Of a stretch of DNA of 64,000 nt, positions 61,075 to 64,000 are shown one piece after another (the first letter of the stretch is position 1; each line of letters starts with the position of its first letter). Origin of the DNA: Pyronema omphalodes. Taxonomy: Eukaryota; Ascomycota; Pezizomycetes; Pezizales; Pyronemataceae. The notes beneath the pieces were generated by a model. That model searched no databases, was not told where the DNA came from, and saw only the letters and a list, made by a program, of their open reading frames with translations. The stretch lies in the NCBI GenBank assembly GCA_024516155.1, contig JAJJXM010000010.1, forward strand, positions 1 through 64,000, in the 5' to 3' direction. Both the position numbers and the translations under genes were made by a program.

Positions 61075-64000
61075 ATAGTTGGATAATGAAGAGCAGCGTA
61101 GAGAAGCAGACCCCGAATGGCAAGTGAGATCCTGTGACCGGCGAATTCCAAGATGCTTTAAGCAACCGGGAGGAGGTGCAAGAAGAGGCAGAGTGGATCC
61201 GGGAGCAGATTACGGAAATCCTCGATCAATATGCACGGAAACTCAGGATCACTGCACATTCAAAGAAGTGGTGGGGATCAGAGGTCAGGGAGGCACGTAA
61301 ACACGCTGGAAAGAAGCGGAGGAAAAGACAGCAGGGGTTGGCAACGTTGGAGGAGGAGAAAGAAGTGCAGAGGAACTATAAGCGAGTGCAAAGGAGAGAG
61401 AAGAGGAAATCTGGGTTCTCATTTCTGGAGAATGCAAATGGGGATGAGCTATGGGAGGTTTTATGCTGTACGAAGGAGAGGAAGACCACAAACATGGGAA
61501 CTTTGACTAATGAAGAGGGAGAAAGGGCTGAAGATGATCAGGAGAAGAGGCGTACGATGGCTGCTGTTTCCTTTCCATCTCTGAATCCATATCAAGGACC
61601 ACGGCTGCAACCAGGACCCCAAGGGGCAGTCCATATGGAGGTTGATGATGAGATTGATTATTCAGCTCTGTACCAGCAAAGCAACAAGAAGGCCCCAGGT
61701 AAGCATTCCATTGGAGTTCTGGTCCTGAAGGAGGTATTCCGGTGGGAGCCAACTAGAATGACAGCATCTGTGAGACAGTGCTTTCGCTTGGGGTATCACC
61801 CAGAGGAATGGAAGACTGCTCAAGGTATCTGCATCCGAAAACCCGGAAGAAAACCTTATGACCAGGCAAACAGCGACTGGGTAATCTCGCTCTTGAACTG
61901 CCTTGGAAAATTAATCGAAAAAGTTGCAACAATTCTCATCACGGGTGACTTTGAGAAATGTAGGATCCTACATGAAGGACAATTCACAGGCCGAAGAGGG
62001 CGTTCAGCTGTCGATCCACCTCTGTATTGATGGATACTGTCCAGGACATATGGGATAGCGGGAAGATTGCTGGTGCACTGACGATGGATATTCAGGGGGC
62101 ATTTCCAACGGTGAACTGTGCCTGTCTGGTGCACAAAATGAGGAGTGCGAAGGTGGATGAGGATCTGATCTCCTGGACCGAAAGCTTCATGTCCAATTGG
62201 AAAGTCGAAATGACAATGAATTGTGAAGCTGGAATGGCAATCGAGACAAACACAGGCCCTCCCAAGGGCTCACCGGTATCTCCAGTCCTCTTCCTCATAT
62301 ACGTCGCGGATTTGGCACCATTCATCAAAAAAGAAGTGGACAATGCAGTTGGGCTGTCATTCATCCATGATGTTGCATGGATTGTGGAAGGCAACACAGA
62401 GTCAGAAGTTACCCAGTTCCTGAACTGTTGCGCAGAAAAGGCACTTTGTTGGGCTACCGAAAATGCAGTGCAGTTTGAAGTTGAGAAAACGGAAGCAATC
62501 TTGTTCTCTTGTCAGCATCAGCATCAGCATAAAACCCGTGAGCGGATCTGGGTTGGGCATCACGGAATTTCATACAATAAAGAAGGAATACATTGGTTGG
62601 GTATCTGGCTGGACCCCAAACTATCACTCGTACAGCACCTCAATAAATGGATGGCTAAAGCAAAACAGCAGCAAGCACGGATTGCAAGACTGTGCAGGAA
62701 ACAAGGTTGACCCACACAAAGTGCCTCAAATCTACAAAAGGCAGTAGTTCAGTCTTTTGCAACATACGGGATTGAACTTGGAGCATTAGAAGACAATTCA
62801 CCACGGGGCCGATCTCGGCTGAAAGAGTTACAAAAGATCATAAACGAGCAAGCCCGGATGGCTACTGGGTGCCTCAAAACGACTCCGTCAGGATTCCTCA
62901 TGGTTGAGGGAGGTATGAAGCCAGCAATAGCCATTGCAAGGGGCCGACAAGAGCGATTCAAAGCGAGGACTCTGGCAAGACCAGAATACAACGTGCCAAC
63001 CAGCCGGCGAAATCGATCTGCTAAAGCAGAGGCAGTTAGGTATACCCACAAGCGGTTCTTGAAACTTTCTGGATTCCAGAAGGTGGAGAGTGTACAACCA
63101 CGGACTGGGAGAAAGACACTTGGCACAGTGATCATTGAGATACCAGAAAAGGCCTCGGCAATCGCACAAGAATGGAGGGAACTTGGATCCGGATGCTTTT
63201 GGACGGATGGCTCAAAACTCCCGAATGACCATACAGGTGCAGCAGTGGTTTACCAGGTCAATAATGATTACACCTCCGAAGAATTCCACTTAGGAACAAA
63301 TCCAGAAGTATTCGATGCAGAACTATATGCCATTCATAAAGCTATTCGACAAGCTCACAACCTGAGGACCGACGGGATGGTTTTTCCAAAAATAACAATC
63401 TTCTGCGATGCGCAAGCTGCACTGAGGCGCTTGCAAAATGACAATGAAGGGCCAGGACAAATGATTGCCTCTTGGATCCACAGTACAGAGAGGAAACTCC
63501 AACTCCTGGGGGTGCAAATGAAATACCGTTGGATCCCAAGTCATATTGGAATCACCGGGAATGAGATGGCGGACGCTGCAGCAAAAAGAGCAGCGGCACA
63601 CCAATGCGGGGATACATATACATGTCTCATGCAAAAGTGTGCACCGATGAAATGGGCCTCACTTGCTCATGTCAACCGGCTCGCTACAGAACGATCTACC
63701 AAACTCACGACAGAATGGATCAAAACAAACCTGGAAAAAAGCCGGTCCTACCGACCAAAAAAATCCTGGGGAATAAGACAGGCTCTTCAAAAGATCCCAA
63801 AAAGGGAGGCAGCTGTTGTCCTCCAATTAGCCTCCGGCCACGCTCTGATTGGGACACATCTTGTACGAATCAAGAAAAAAGACTCGGATAGTTGCTGGTT
63901 TTGCAACTCCGGAAAAAGACAAACACGGGGACACCTGTTTGGCGAATGTAAGGCATTGAAGCGAGATCTCTTGGTGCTGAAGAAGAAGGTTGAGAAGGTG
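61075..64000 (+). pseudogene. LINE-E ORF2, RT and RNase H part (runs off the edge)
   Basis: After the second target-site copy, ORF2 continues with LDNEEQRREADPEW. It shifts frame near 61134 (ILDQYARKLRITAHSKKWWG). RT blocks are NKKAPGKHSIGVLVLKEVFR, VISLLNCLGKLIEKVA, then after a frame break near 62030 TMDIQGAFPTVN and GPPKGSPVSPVLFLIYVADL. The catalytic motif reads FIHD instead of FVDD, so the first Asp is lost. After a stop near 62709 the RNase H part is readable: FWTDGSKLPNDHTGA, VFDAELYAIHKAIRQ, FCDAQAALRRL and RWIPSHIGITGNEMADAAAK. The CWFCNSGKRQTRGHLFGEC cluster lies at the window edge. The element is dead. Confidence 0.88.

Overview
This 64 kb window is built almost entirely of retrotransposons and one DNA transposon, stacked inside one another. 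I see no intact host gene, tRNA, rRNA or CRISPR array. The element types (Tad1-like LINEs with an RNase H domain, chromodomain Ty3/gypsy elements with a Tf1-like self-priming site, a Restless-type hAT) point to a filamentous fungus, most likely an ascomycete (Pezizomycotina). That placement is inference from family resemblance. Element names below (LINE-A to E, HL0 to HL4, Gyp1, Gyp2) are mine.

Layout. 1-2305 (-): the 5' end of a LINE-B copy lies against HL0, an element carrying only an ORF1-like gene. 2306-3391: scraps of an LTR and of a LINE ORF2, plus one unassigned stretch. 3392-14338 (+): HL1, then HL2. HL2 is split by a near full-length LINE-A (6117-13055) and by a second, 5'-truncated LINE-A tail (13069-13641) at the same 13-bp target. 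14339-20231 (-): fragment HL4 and a decayed gypsy element, Gyp2. 20232-40495 (+): a hAT transposase gene split by the chromovirus Gyp1 (21671-40129, 5-bp duplication CTACA). The 5' LTR of Gyp1 itself holds a truncated LINE-B tail, a near full-length LINE-B (23421-30417) and HL3 (30430-32422). 40542-41347: a candidate MITE. 41733-47660 (+): decayed LINE-C. 47661-51911: mostly unassigned. 51912-64000 (+): decayed LINE-E, interrupted by a solo LTR and by the well-preserved LINE-D (55029-61074, -).

How the parts may work together. LINE-A and LINE-B encode an RNA-binding ORF1 protein and an ORF2 protein with endonuclease, reverse transcriptase and RNase H. The HL elements keep only an ORF1-like gene of about 484 codons, but carry nearly the same 3' end of about 320 bp as LINE-A, including a small terminal hairpin. 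The simplest reading is that HL elements are protein-coding half-LINEs moved by a LINE enzyme; I regard this as the most interesting system in the window. Gyp1 looks recently active: its two LTRs are both 1,409 bp once the nested insertions are removed, its gag is intact, and it has a plausible self-priming site.

Most of the better-preserved elements are broken by only one or two lesions, and many of these are single-base changes in short homopolymers. Recent inactivation and residual assembly error cannot be told apart from this sequence alone.
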